Part shown: positions 32,700 through 44,636 of the stretch, in pieces
Position numbering within the stretch: the first letter of the stretch is position 1
Layout: each line of letters opens with the position of its first letter
From: Piscicola geometra
Lineage: Eukaryota > Annelida > Clitellata > Hirudinida > Piscicolidae
NCBI GenBank assembly: GCA_943735955.1
Contig: OX030956.1
Span: forward strand, 10,624,445 to 10,688,444
Length of the DNA stretch: 64,000 nt
Direction: 5' to 3'
The notes under the pieces: model-generated
Databases searched by the model: none
What the model saw: only the letters and a program-made list of their open reading frames with translations
What the model was told of the DNA's origin: nothing
Position numbers and translations under genes: made by a program

Positions 32700-33499
32700 A
32701 TCAAAAACACACAATATTTATAACTTTTGCTTAAATCATTATCGTTTAAAATTTTAATTTAAAATAAAGTTTAATAAAATCTGACATTGTTATAAAATTA
32801 TTTTAAAGTGACTGACATATATTTTAAAAGAGATAGCGATTCAGCAGGGCAGGAAGAACTTGCCATCTCCTGCCAGCGGCGGCGTTACAAGCAAAAAATG
32901 CAGGAGTTCAGGTTTTGAAAAAAAGTCACTTGTTTAAATCAAAACTACCAATTATAATTAATGAAGAATTTAAGAAAGTTTATTAATGATACAAAAGAAA
33001 AACGGCAAACTAAGCTGCACAGCATGAGTTACGTCATCATTTATGAGAAAGAAAAAGGGTAAAAAAAAAGTTTGATATGAGATCCTAAACAATCTGAAAA
33101 TGTTTAAATATTTTAGTCTAAACTATATTTTATGCAGCGGTGCAACAAGAAAAAGCTGGAAGGGCTCAAAATTCTATAATTTTTATAAATTGTTTAACCC
33201 ATTTACCGCTGCTGCTGCGTTTTCGCAACATCAATTTATATATATTTTTTGTTTTAAAACCGAGTTTTATTAAAATATTTTTTAAGTCATATGATATCAT
33301 ATGGTTTTAAATAGGCTTTGTCATTTTTTTAAATATTTATTATTAAAATAATAAAACTATTTCTCAAATGTTAATTTATTGTGAAATTTATGAAATTAAT
33401 ATTCAAATCAAGTGTGAAGTGGCATCTTGGCGCTAGGTTACTAGAACCATTTTAACATGACCTGCGTCTGTCAGGCTGTGAGTAATACAGACCATAAAA
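32700..33499. other. AT-rich sequence upstream of DBT with hAT-1-like scraps
   Basis: No gene seen. Near 32868-33180 are pieces that resemble the outer parts of hAT-1: a TTTGATATGAGATCCTAAAC stretch matching the inverse of its 3' region, and a GGTGCAACAAG end-like word. This looks like a decayed relative rather than a countable element. Confidence 0.45.
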
Positions 33500-33509
33500 A
33501 ATATTAAAA

Positions 33510-33622
33510 AATTATATGCTCGATGTTGCTCTGACTCTGCCAGTTACTTCATCATTTGCAGAGAGAGCATTTTCTAAACATCGGCTTATTAAAAGTCATC
33601 TTAGGACGACTGTGTCTGCTAG
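33510..33622 (+). pseudogene. hAT-1 transposase C-terminal fragment
   Basis: About 110 bp closely matches 4396-4500 of hAT-1: it encodes the same LDVALTLPVTSS-type dimerisation-domain start and the KSHLRTT end. It stops abruptly where a 17-bp minisatellite starts. Confidence 0.85.
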
Positions 33623-33634
33623 GGTTCTGGGATA

Positions 33635-33725
33635 AAAAGTCATCAGGATAAAAAGTCTTCAAATAAAAAGTCTTTGGATAAAAGTCTTCGAATAAAAGTC
33701 TTCAGAATAAAAAGTCTTCCGGAAA
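33635..33725. repeat. ~17-bp minisatellite (GGATAAAAAGTCTTCA)
   Basis: Six imperfect units containing ATAAAAAGTCTTC. The same unit in reverse complement forms a longer array at 44890-45085. Confidence 0.85.
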
Positions 33726-34310
33726 AATGTTCACAAAATTAATTTTTGAGAAAATATACGTGATCCTTAAAACTTAAAGAATAAAATGTAATACTTTTAT
33801 CTAATGATTGCTATATTTGTTTCGTTCAATCTCGAAATAGCATTTGAATAAATTTGACTCGGCTGTTGTTGTTTCGTCACTTTAACCATAAAATTGTTTG
33901 CTGGTTTTCAATCGTGGTTATAAAAAGTCTTCAAGCAAATAATCTTTAAGGAAGAATACGTGATCCTTAAAACAAATAGATCAAAATTTAATTTTTAATC
34001 TAATGTTTGCTATATTTTTTTCGTTCAATCTCGAAATAGCATTTGAATAAATTTGACTTGGCTGTGGTTTTTTCGTCACTTTAACTATAAAATTGTTGGA
34101 TCTAGTATTTTAATCTAACACCACAAACAATTGGGTGGAGCAACGTAGTAAGGGGTGGAGCAACGTAGTAAGAGGTGGAGCTTAAATGAGTAAGTAAATA
34201 AAACTTTGGAAGACGCCATCACGACGATTACGGTTATTTTAAATTATCTTAGTTTTATTTAGTTTTAACAAGTTTTTTTCCCATATTTAAAGTTAATTCT
34301 GGTGAAATTT
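33726..34310. other. Diverged ~200-bp direct repeat, no gene
   Basis: Two related segments (about 33755-33905 and 33945-34100) share GATCCTTAAAAC, TTCGTTCAATCTCGAAATAG and a TTTGACT(C/T)GGCTGTGGTT-like end. Next comes a short double GGGGTGGAGCAACGTAGTAA near 34134-34170. No coding content. Confidence 0.6.
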
Positions 34311-34314
34311 CTTT

Positions 34315-34420
34315 ATACACCGATCTATATTATTCATGTTCATTTAACTCCTCGCACTTTTTTTGATTGACATTTGTTTACAATTCTCAATTGAGCGCAT
34401 AATAGAAAAATATTTATATA
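34315..34420. mobile_element. MITE left-end fragment (14337 family)
   Basis: Matches the terminal repeat of the 306-bp MITE: CGATCTATATTATTCATGTT, then ATTTAACTCCTCGCAC and a GATTGACA word. The outermost bases and the whole right half are missing. Confidence 0.7.
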
Positions 34421-34790
34421 TTTATAAATACGAAGACGAAGAAAATGTTTTTGCTATGTTTTGTATCATTTTTTAAATTAATTAAACAATTTTAAAAAAT
34501 TATTTAAATGAAATATTTATCTGTAGTAAAAAAAAGACAACTTGTCATTTTATATTCCAAAAGAAAAACTCGGATTGGCATATCTGAGCTGCACCTAATA
34601 GGATGTGACGGATCACTGAACATTGCGAAAACTGATTTAGAAAAAGCAGAAAGTCTCAATTATTTCTTTAAAAGTGTATTTACAGAAGAAAATAATGATA
34701 ATTTTAATAAAATAGATAATATAACATTTAAAGAAAGATCTAATGATGGAGATGTCACAAAGGATGAAATTTGAAACTTATTAAAAGAAA

Positions 34791-36132
34791 TAAATGTAAC
34801 AAAAGCCCCAGGTCCAGATGGTGTTTATCCAAAATTAGCAAATATAAGACATACACCATTATGTAACGTTTTTAATAGCTCATTAAATAGCGGTATAATA
34901 CCAAGAGATTGGAAAAAAGAGGAAATAATATCAATATTTGAAAAAGGAGATAAAAAAGAGGTATCAAGTTATAGGCCAGTTAGTTTAACTAGTATAACCT
35001 GTAAACTAATGGAAAAATTAATAAGAAAAAGAATAGAAAAACATATGAATTTAAATGATTTATTTAGCAAAAGACAATATGGTTTTATTGGAGGACGGTC
35101 GACTTCATTACAACTACTAATGGTAATGGGTAATGGGACTAGTATTTTAGACAAAGGAGGGGTAAGCGATGTTATTTACACTGATTTTATCAAAGCATTT
35201 GATAAGGTACCGCATAAAAAATTAATATATAAATTAGAAAATTATGGAATTGGTTATAAAACATGCAGGTGGATAAGTAATTTTCTAAATAATAGGGTAC
35301 AGAGGGTTAATGTTAATGGTGTTAAATCACAATGGGTAAAAGTAAAAAGTGGCATTCCCCAAGGATCAGTAGTGGAATGGAGTGTGCAATAGGACCTGAG
35401 ACTTCATCCACATAAATGTAAACTATTGCAGATATACAAAAATAAAAAGGAAGAAAGAGTTTATTCTATGCAGGATTATGAAGGAAGTCAGGTAGTTTTA
35501 CAGAAATTATACAGTGTGAAAAAGACCTTGGTCTAATTATAGACAAGAATTTAAAATTCCATATTCACATACAAGAACAAGTAAATAAAGCTAACCAATT
35601 ATTAGGACTAATAAGAAAAACGTTTAAATTTATTGATACAAAAACATTTAGATTATTATTTAAAGGTATAGTTAGGCCCCATCTAGAATACCTTAGCAGT
35701 GTATGGAGTCCTTCATTGAAAAATCAAATTGATTTCATAGAAAATGTACAAAGAAGGGCTACAAAAATGCTACCTTATCTAAAAAATAAGACTTACAACG
35801 ATAGACTTAAAGTAATTAAGTTACCAACATTGAAATACCGAAGACTTCAAGGAGACATGATCGAAACCTATAAAATACTTAATAATAAATATGATGGTAA
35901 AATAACGGAAGACATTTTCACACTTAATACAAGGCAATCAAGAGGAAATTCACTAAAATTATCCAAAAAACAGTGCCAAAAGAATACAAGAAAAAAAATT
36001 TATACACATAGAGTGGTAACAGTTTGGAATAGCTTGCCTGATGAGATCGTAAAAGCTGAAAATACAGATAAATTTAAAATAAAATTAGATAAATATTGGG
36101 AAAACCATCCCATAATGTACAACTATAAGTAG
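34791..36132 (+). pseudogene. LINE reverse transcriptase remnant, catalytic motif deleted
   Basis: The frame is broken at least three times: a stop near 34774, the deletion at about 35369 and a shift near 35510. Right of the deletion, the sequence continues with the part that follows the catalytic block in related elements. The C-terminal 138 codons (35716-36132) are open. No endonuclease domain is left. Confidence 0.8.
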
Positions 36133-38037
36133 CAACCGCCACGAACGATATGCAAATGAGCTAAAAGTGGCGAATTTCGTTAATACGTGCAATCAGCACA
36201 ATAAATTGCTTTTATTTAAGGTTCTAGCTTTTAAATAAAATTAAAATTGTAATTAAATGAAAGTTTAACCATTTTTTCATTTAAAAAATGTAATAAAAAG
36301 TAAAATTTAATTAACTAAGCTTAAAAAACCAATATTTAAAACTGAATATCATATCAAGTCAACTTTACGCTGAGGCATCTGGACTTTTTGAATCGACACC
36401 TACTTGTTCATTTTTCAAATTCAGAAACCAAAATATAATGTATATAAATGAATTATATATCATTAAAATCGTATTTGAATTTCCTACTTCAAACCGAATG
36501 CTAGAAAATTATTTCTCAAATAATTAAACGAGAAAATAAACTTTAAATTTTTTACTTTGAATTTTAAACTACTTTTAATATTATAATTAAAATCTAGCAA
36601 ATACATTCTGAAAGTACATTTCCTAATCTTTAAAATGATATCAACTTCATTGAAAAAAAGTGCTCCTCCGTTTGTGGCTTTTAAAATACAAATCATACGT
36701 ATAGCATTTTATTAAATGTAAAGCGCATCACAATTAAGTTTTTGCTTTTATATCATCTGTTCAACAGATTCTGTTGAATAGTTATCGCCGTTTAAATGCT
36801 AAATTTCTATATTATTTAAAAATTCATAGTTATTCTTGGTTGGTTTATTATTTTAAGTTTGATTTATTTACATTCATTTTATTGGTTCTTATGATATTCA
36901 TAGCTTAGAGTCCATAATAATAAATTAGGCCATTTGAGCGTAACAACTTTACAAATGATAATTTTTTAAACTTTAAAATACAGTTGTATTCAAATGGAAT
37001 TTTCTGGCCCAATCTGTCAGAAGCTTGGTCTCACATGTATTGATATAAAAAATAAAAGTTTGAAAAAAGTTGTTTTTATAAGCAATGGCTTAGTTCTAGA
37101 ATTAAAAAACTTTTTTTAAAAGGAACATATATATTGTCTTAGTTTAGCAGCTAGGCTACCTAAACTTTAGCTGAAGTTTTGGGATGCCTTAATGACAACT
37201 TCATTTATACAAACCAACTGGTTTTATACTCAAAGGTGTGAATTGTTGCTAAAAAGAGAATAAATCTTTAAAAAAAGAGAAAACTAGGATCATTCATGAA
37301 TTTAGAATTTCTTCCTCCATCTTCAAAAATAAATGTGCCAAAAGTGTCTTTGAACACATTTTTATTTGGAAATTGTTCAAAAACAATACCATTAACTGTT
37401 CAATCCAAAAAGGAAGAATTATTCACTCTCGCTTTTCATTGTTAATACAATTTAGTTTTATTTAAATATTTATCATTCATTAAATATTTTTCATTCTCAC
37501 TTTTTATTGTTTATACAAATTTCGTTGTTTTATTGAAATAATTATCATTCTTTTAATATTATTCATTTTCGCTTTTTATTGTTAATACAATTTTTTTTAT
37601 ATTAAAAAAAGTAGAATTTCGTTTTCTATTCCAACATAAAGTTTATGTGCTTTTAAAGATTTATTTATTTTGGTGGAAAATAAACGGTTTAAAATCTTTT
37701 ATTTTATTATGAATTAATTTTGTTAAAATACTACTTCGTTTTTTTTAAATACATGATCTTGTCAAGTTTCAACATTAAATGACACTCATCAAAAAAGTTA
37801 TAATGAAATAACGTCGCGACGTCGTCCCGTCAAACTCTTATGTATTTTTTTGGCTTAAGCGTTGAAAATAATTCGCCAAAACGCTCACTTTTCGGGAGTT
37901 AAAAAATTGAATAACTTTTGAACCATTTGAGATATTTGGAAAATGAAAACTGATTTGAAATCTGCACTTCAAAATCTATCATAGGAATATTTTATTTTTT
38001 AAATTAATAAATTTTGAAAATTTCGTGGCGGTTGCTA
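36130..38037. mobile_element. TAGCAA-type non-autonomous DNA element, 1908 bp, 8-bp TSD
   Basis: Left end TAGCAACCGCCACGAA; the inverted right end is the same 16 bases. ACTATAAG flanks it on both sides (36122-36129 and 38038-38045). It has no reading frame over about 70 codons and no similarity to a transposase. Left subterminal AATGAGCTAAAAGTGGCG and the right-hand TTCAAAATTTATTAAT layout match elements A and B at 15880-18695. It interrupts the 3' UTR of the LINE at 34.5 kb. Confidence 0.9.
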
Positions 38038-38275
38038 ACTATAAGTGCGACTATAACATAATAGTAAAAAATAATTTATATACATAAACATAAATATATA
38101 TTTTTTTATATAATAATAATTATTAGATATATATGTTTTTTTAATATATTTATTTTTTTTAATGTTAATTAATTATTTATTTTTTTAAATTTTTGTTTAT
38201 TTATTTTTTATATATTTTTTTATAACCATTATAGAGGTCAAAAGATCTGCGTGGTTTTAACTCCCTAAACTAAAC

Positions 38276-38460
38276 GTTCTTTCATTATGCAGGTCCATAT
38301 ATTTGGAACTCATTACCTCCTTATTTAGCTACTTATAAATCATTATTTACTTTTCGTAAGGATCTGAAGACATATCTGTTCAACAAATTTATTAACGAGC
38401 GTTTTTGAATTCGAGTAATGAGCGCTATAGAAATCTATTTGATTGATTGATTGATTGATC
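38276..38460 (+). mobile_element. L2-like LINE 3' fragment
   Basis: It encodes a short C-terminal piece (GPYIWNSLPPYLAT-like, then a TFRKDLKTYLFNKF-like end) followed by GAGCGCTATAGAAATCTATT and a (TGAT)n tail at about 38441-38460. It directly abuts the end of the preceding LINE. Confidence 0.8.
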
Positions 38461-38569
38461 GCTTTTTGCTATTGATAGATACCAAACATCAGCTGATTCA
38501 ACAAATAAATAAACCTTGCCATTAGCTATTTTTTATATTGCTCTGTCTATGCTTCCGAGTACCGTTTCT

Positions 38570-38855
38570 GACATATTTCGAGTCATTATTTTTCATAGAC
38601 ATTCAAGTTCTATTTTTCAATAATTTTTCATTATCTTACGCATACCAGTTAAACTTACTGATCTATTAAAAAATTATTAAAAAACAAGTTTCGTTGTTGT
38701 TATTATTAATACAATAATAAATAAAACTCTAAACTGGATAATAAAGTCTAACTAATTCTAATGTCATTTGTTTTAATTTTAACAAATGTCAATCAAAAAA
38801 GTGGGAGGAGTTAAATAAGCATGAATAATATAGATCGGCTTCTCTAAGAGTTTCA
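38570..38855. mobile_element. MITE right-half fragment (14337 family)
   Basis: Contains the internal TTTCGAGTCATTATTTTTCA block and the inverted terminal segment (GTGGGAGGAGTTAAATAAGC, then TAGATCGGCTTCTCTAAGAG). The left terminus is missing. Confidence 0.7.
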
Positions 38856-38977
38856 CATTAAAATTGTTTCTTACAATTAGTTTACATTCATTAAAATTGA
38901 TAAAATTATATAAAAAGCACTTCTTCTTCCCGATTATTCTTTTCCTTCTGGGAGCTCTAACCACATTTCTCATAAAA

Positions 38978-39700
38978 TCAATCAATCAATCACTAAAGAT
39001 TTGTATAGCGCCCTTTATAATTGAACAAAATGGCTCAGCCATCTCGTCTTGAACAAGTACGTCTTCAGGCCTCGAGTGACTTAGTTGAAGTTAAAGAAGA
39101 AGGTAAAGAATTCCATAAAAGAGAACCACAGTAAGAAAAAGAACGTTTAGCAAAAGAGTGTTTAACTGGAAAACGAAAAGAACGCTTAAAGGTAGATGAT
39201 CTTAGATCAGACTTAAGGGGTTGTTTTAATTAGATTTTAAAGATAAATTGGAGTATTACAGTTATGAATTGTAAACATATTTAGGCATATTTTAAAAGTC
39301 ACTGTAGATCTCAAAGGTAACCAATGTAACAAACGAAGATAAGGAGAAATGTGAGAAAACTTAGGAGCACGAGCAACAAGACGAGCAGCACAATTGAAGG
39401 CTTTATTTAGAGGAGCTAAAGTAGTATCAGGGAGTCCATAGTGAAGAGAGTTGCAATAATCAATCCTGGAGAGAACTAGAGAAGATACAAGAAGTTGCAA
39501 AGTAGGATCATCGAGAAAAGGAAGAAGCTGTTTAATACGATGAATGGGGAAGTAACAAGATTTAGAGACAGATAGAATTTGAAGAGCTAAAGACAAGTTA
39601 GAATCGAAAATAAAACCAAGGCTACGAATGGAAGATGAAGGGCTTAGAGAGAGTGAAGAGGGGGGAGGCAAAACTAAAGAAGGAAGAGATAGTAATAAAA
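38978..39700 (-). mobile_element. L2-like LINE fragment, minus strand
   Basis: A (TCAA)n tail at 38978 is followed, on the minus strand, by reverse transcriptase C-terminal coding (39237-39671: IRSLGFIFDSNLSL, LLVSSLVLSRIDYCNSLHYG, LRLLHWLPL). It is the same subfamily as 5703-6322, with extra sequence upstream. The terminal coding part has shifts and a deletion near 39235. Confidence 0.85.
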
Positions 39701-39709
39701 CTCCAAAAG

Positions 39710-40770
39710 TAGAGACCGACCGAAATTCGGTTCAGTTTCGGTTTCGGCGCCGAAATTGACAATTTTTTTAGTTTCGGCAATTTTTCGGTTTCGGCCGAAT
39801 CTAATTTTACAATTTCGGCATTTTTTCGGTTTCAGCCGAAAATAATTTCGTAATTTCGGCTCAATTTCGGTTTCGGCTGGAATGGATCTCATATTTACCG
39901 AAAAACCGAAATTTTTATTTATTTATGTAGTTTATCCGATATATCTGTATTCTCAATCAAGTTCGGATTCGATTTTCTATTAGATATCTATTAGTTATCG
40001 TGGTTGATTGATTTATGGGTGTCAGCAGACTAATTATTCTAATAACATATCTAAGCATCTGGAACAGCAATCATGTATTTGAAATTTAAGTTAATTGGGA
40101 TACGTTCAATGATGATATTTAACAAAACTTTTTTAAAGCAAATTCTATTTTTTAAAACATTTATTTAAAAAAATGTTATTGTCAAAAGTAAGTATCTGTA
40201 TATCCTCAATCGAACTCGAATTATTAGGCTTGGGTTCGATTCTCATCTCTTTTAGATAATATTAGATATCGTGGTTAATTGATTTATTGGTGACATAAGA
40301 CTAATTGTTCACATAACATATACAAGCATGTGGAATTCTAGATATCCATTCTTTGAAAAACACTATATATAAGTCGAAAGAACGAGAAGATTTGGCTTCG
40401 ATTAATTAATTTAAAAATAAATTGTGAGAATGTCGTTGAATCTTATTTGTAAGTTTTTTTACAAAATGTCAGTCTGACCAAATCAAAGCCTGTCAACAAC
40501 CAAACATTTTTGTTAAAAAACTTTTATTTTTTGGCTTAAAATATACGCTTGTTTGGATTTTCTTATTAAACTGGCATTGTCATCGTTAAATACTATTTTT
40601 TCATTTTTAATAAAAGTTGGAAAAAATTTCGGTTTCGGCCTCGCTTTCGGGCGAAAATTCTATTACAATTTCGGTTTAATTTCGGTTTCGGCCGAAAATT
40701 GATATTCAATTTCGGCTTAATTTCGGTTTCGGCGAAAATGGGATTTTAATTTCGGCCTAATTTCGGTTTC
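39710..40770. mobile_element. TTTCGG-rich hAT MITE, copy 1 (right end missing)
   Basis: Starts TAGAGACCGACCGAAATTCG and carries CCGAAA/TTTCGG hexamers near both ends. It matches the complete copy at 59144-60240 throughout, but stops about 50 bp short of the right terminus. The sequence after it (40771-40796) belongs to the target of hAT-4. Confidence 0.88.
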
Positions 40771-41270
40771 TAACAATTATTTACATTCATTTAAAGCATA
40801 GGGGGCGCCACGAGCAAAATATTGGGTGGGCCAACATGGCAAGTCGCTAATACAAATTTGGTTAATTAATAGCATTGTCTTTAATGGGGCCAGGCCTAGA
40901 GCCCTGTGTTCGTTTTTCCCTATACCCTTCCCCTTTCAGTTTTCCAATTTTCAATTCAATGTGCGACAGTTTAGTGAGTAAATTTTAATTAATTTGTACA
41001 AAATGATAATCAAACTTGCGTCTGGCGTGTGGTATAATGATTCATATTATATAACATTAAAAACATTCCAAATTTACTCAAAATTATAAAATCAAAAATA
41101 TAATACTTGAAAATATAATGATTTATATTACATAAAATTTTAAATTGTCACTCTCAAACATTAAATTACAAAATCAGAAATCACGAAAAATGTCCATAGA
41201 GTTTTTTTACGTAAGTCATTTAGACTCATTTGCCACTGACACAATGTTAATACTGTCCATCAAGTCAAGG

Positions 41271-44174
41271 TTAACGTTTGATTGAATTCAGTCTTTCCTG
41301 TCGCATTGTGGATCGTAAATACGTTGTTAGTGGTCGCAGCCCGGAGAACGAACGTTCACATGACGAAGTGGTGCTAGGAAGCATGACCAGGGTTGCCACT
41401 GCTGAATAAATGGTTTTTTGAGTGTCACATCTCACATCGGCATCGTTAAACCAGGCAATAATCGCTGGAAAGTTATCTGCGATGTTGTTATGTGACAGAA
41501 GATCGAGTTCACTTTTGAGATTGATGCGGTTGAGATGTGGGTTTAAACAAACGACTTCTTCCAGCAGGTTTTCGTCTATCCACCGTAGCCGATCGAAGCG
41601 TGCTGGTTGGTTTTGAAGATTGGTCGTCAAGATGCCAGCTGATCGTGTTATATAACGAATAATGAGAACGCTGGAATGCTTTTATATCATCAAACTGAAA
41701 CTGTTCACCTTCACCTGTGCATAAAATACATTATGAAAATATAGTTAAAGAGAAAGAGAGATGTTAAATAAAAATGTATCAGCAACCAAGGTTAAAATGA
41801 TATACATACAGAAAAAACCCAAATCAAACTACAAACAATACACACCTTCTACAATGCTGTCAGAAACACGTCGTCGACGAGGCAATTTTATGTCTTCCAG
41901 ATCCATCCTCTTTGCTTCATTCAGAGCGGTATCGAACATTATTTCGAATTGATTCCTTATCACTGAGCGTTCGCTCTACACGTGACGTTTACAATCAATC
42001 AAATAAATTTCTATAGCGTTCTTTCCTCAAATTCAAGAGCGCTCGTAAATAAATTTGTTAAACAGATATGTCTTCAGATCTTTACGAAAGTAAATAATGA
42101 TTTAGAAGTAGTTAAATAAGGAGGTAATGAGTTCCAATTATATGGACCTGCATAATGTGATGATAAATAAGAGTACGGCTAACGATTCTAGCTGCATAAT
42201 TAAAATAGTTTTAAAGTACTTTCAAGTAAATTATAATAGAGTGAATTACAATAGTCAATTCGAGATAGAAAAAGTGCAGAAACTAAAATCTTTAAAGAAG
42301 GGTCATCTAAGTAAGGTAATAATTGTCTAATACGTCTGAGATGAAAATAGCAAGATTTAGTAACAAATAGAATTTGGTTTGATAAGGTTAGTTTCGAGTC
42401 AGAAATAAATCCTAAGCTACGACTATGATTAGATGGAACAATAGTATGAGAGGAAAAATTACATGGATCAATAATTATTTTACCAGTTTTATCAAAAAAT
42501 ATAAGTTCAAAGTTTAGTGAATTCAATTTTAAAGACATTGAGCTAGACAAGTTTTCAATAGATAACAGACATAAACACAGTCATGTGTAGAAGATTCGTT
42601 CTGACAGTCTGTCCTTCATCTGCAGAGCTCATCTGCCTTGTGAAGTAGGTAGCCAGTGGGTGCTTGCAAGTTGTTTACTGGTGCTAAATTTGAGGCCCTG
42701 GCACTTCTTCATTCGAGAGTAAGATTTACAGCGCATCCCTTCTGAGATCGTCATAGTAGGACTCTAAATGCCGTAGCAAACGAGTCAGTTAATGCAAACA
42801 GACGATGAGCAACTGAACATTTAAAGTATGTTTCCGCTGAATGCAAGGTATTCAACAAACCACGTGCTGTAATGGCTGCATCAGAAGGAATTTTTTGATC
42901 AGCTTCTATACGCTCAAGCGTTTCCATAAAGTGCTCATAGTTGCAAATTACGCTGTTTATTGCTGACGCTCGTACGGTCCACCTAGTAGGGCACAGTGGT
43001 CGAAAGTTAGTCACTGGAGCCGAGACTTGTTGCTCCTTGTTCTCATTGTATAAAAACTGACTTTGCACGTCTCTCAACATGTTTGTGCGTTTACCGGAAT
43101 TGCGGATGAATGTCACCATATGCTGAACAAACTCCAGTGTGCCGCTCAAAAATGGAACAGTTTTTCCCGATTCTGCTGCCGCCAGATTGAGACAGTGAGC
43201 CAGAAAATGGACGAAATGAGCATTTGATGAGCGTTCATTCATCCGCTAAGCTACTCCAGAAATTGCTCCGGACATTGCACTGGCTCCGTCGCAACCTTGA
43301 TCATGTAGTTCACTGAAGGACAGTTGGCATCGTGTCATAACGTCAATCAGACACGCCACTGGTATTTCCGCTTTCTGGCCAAAACCTTTCAGACTGTACA
43401 GTTCTAATAAATCTTCTTGGGCTGCTAACATCATTTTTGTCCATCTAATACAGACTGTCAGTTGTTCTGCGCCTGATACGTCCCTTGTCTCATCTGCCAG
43501 TATGGCAAATTGGCTGACGGCTTTTTTGGCAATTAACTGCTCAATTATCATCCGTAACAATGTTTTCCCGATGATATTGCATTGTTCGTTGACAATGTCG
43601 TGGCTTAGGTGAATGCCTTTTTGTAGGCCAACTGATGTTGATGCATCACCACTGATATTACTCGTCTTCATCTGAATTAACTGATGCAGGTTGTCGTTTT
43701 TTTTCCTATTTTCCACGACGAATTGCCAGTTCTTGTTGCATGAGGAACATTAAGCTGTTCAGCTGAATGACCAATATATTTCGGTTGACTTGCTGTTCTT
43801 TATCCAGCTCACAACTTAGCTGTGTAGCAACAGATGGTTTGCTTTTATTACTCACGTATTCAGTCGCTGCCCTGTGAGAAGAAGACGCCGCGTGTTCATT
43901 TAGTTTTATGGATCCGTTATTCCAGTTGTTGAATTTCTTGTCAACGAACGTGAACTCGACCTTGCATGCTCCAACTAGGCGCTTGTTTTCACGACACCAG
44001 CTGCAAAGCAGAACTTTTCGTTGACGTGATATGCGCAACCATGGATGATTGCTGAATCATTTTGCCTGCGGTTGTCGACGTCGTCCACTGTAATCTCGAG
44101 CAGCCTCGCTCTACAACATACCAGTGTTGGACAATCAGTGAGGTCGTTGGTATCAACTTCGTCCATAATAACAT
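41271..44174 (-). pseudogene. Broken hAT-4 transposase
   Basis: Pieces in order on the minus strand: 44174-43706, a zinc-finger-like start (LLCSWCRENKRLVGACKVEF, then LNEHAASSSHRAATEYV); 43716-43246, the first part of the catalytic domain (AILADETRDVSGAEQLTVCI and HDQGCDGASAMSGAISGV); 43242-42751, its continuation (HFLAHCLNLAAAESGKTV, RPLCPTRWTVRASAI); and 41630-41271, the dimerisation region (MLPSTTSSCERSFSGLRPL). Two stop or shift positions and the nested LINE make it non-functional. It is not closely related to hAT-1. Confidence 0.85.
41994..42560 (-). mobile_element. L2-like LINE fragment nested in hAT-4
   Basis: A (CAAT)n tail at 41994 and AATTTCTATAGCGTTCTTTC mark the 3' end on the minus strand. 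Coding at 42550-42200 gives HSRSLGFISDSKLTLSNQIL and LVSALFLSRIDYCNSLYYNL, the reverse transcriptase C-terminal region. It is the GCGCTATAGAAAT subfamily, like 38276-38460. Confidence 0.85.
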
Positions 44175-44636
44175 CAGACGAGAGAACGTTTACAACTTTT
44201 TAAATTGGTCTTTTCGGTTGAGTGGATTGCCTGAGGAAATGCTTGATAGTTTAAAAGTTTAAAACTTTAATCAAAGTTTAATATAGCTCTCCGCCGAGCG
44301 TCCATAGCAACAATTATTCTACCTCAGCATCAGTGATGGGCAAATAGTTAACAAAATTTTTGGTATATAATAGTTACACATTTAATTAGTTACAGGAAAG
44401 TATAAAAATATATGGTTAAGTTAAAAAATTAGTTTTAAAAATTAGTTTAAAAAAATTAGTTTCTAATAAAATAATTCAACAAATTTTATAAGTTAGAGCC
44501 TCGAATGGTGTTGTACTTTAAACAGTTTCCCAAATGATTTTTGCGTGGGCCAAGTACATTGTGGCCCATTAGCTCTAAATATTGGGTGGGCCGTGACCCA
44601 CCTGGCCCACCCTGCTCCACCCCCCATGATTAAAAG

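Larger units (their letters stand above)
34500..38275 (+). mobile_element. CR1/jockey-like LINE copy, deleted and interrupted
   Basis: Coding remnants at 34508-35392 and 35470-36132 encode the reverse transcriptase fingers and palm (APGPDGVYPKLA, YTDFIKAFDKVPHKKL, SGIPQGSV) and the thumb/C-terminus (DLGLIIDKNLKF, VQRRATKMLPYL, THRVVTVWNSLPDEIV). The block that should hold the catalytic YADD is deleted near 35369. The 3' UTR is split by a TAGCAA-type element (36130-38037), resumes at 38046 and ends with the AGATCTGCGTGG block near 38275. A minus-strand sister copy at 61092-62350 shows the undeleted order. Confidence 0.85.
40797..44628 (-). mobile_element. hAT element (hAT-4, ZMYM1/P52rIPK-like) with nested L2
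   Basis: The left end CATAGGGGGCGCCACGAGCA and the inverted right end CATGGGGGGTGGAGCAGG are imperfect inverted repeats, each followed by GGGTGGGCC sequence. Flanks ATTTAAAG (40789-40796) and ATTAAAAG (44629-44636) form an 8-bp duplication with one change. A related unoccupied site exists at about 38874-38976. The transposase is on the minus strand and broken. An L2-like LINE (41994-42550) is nested inside. Confidence 0.88.

Noticed and set aside
33635..33725. CRISPR-like array
   Set aside because: Units are 17 bp, contiguous and without unique spacers, in animal nuclear DNA: a minisatellite.
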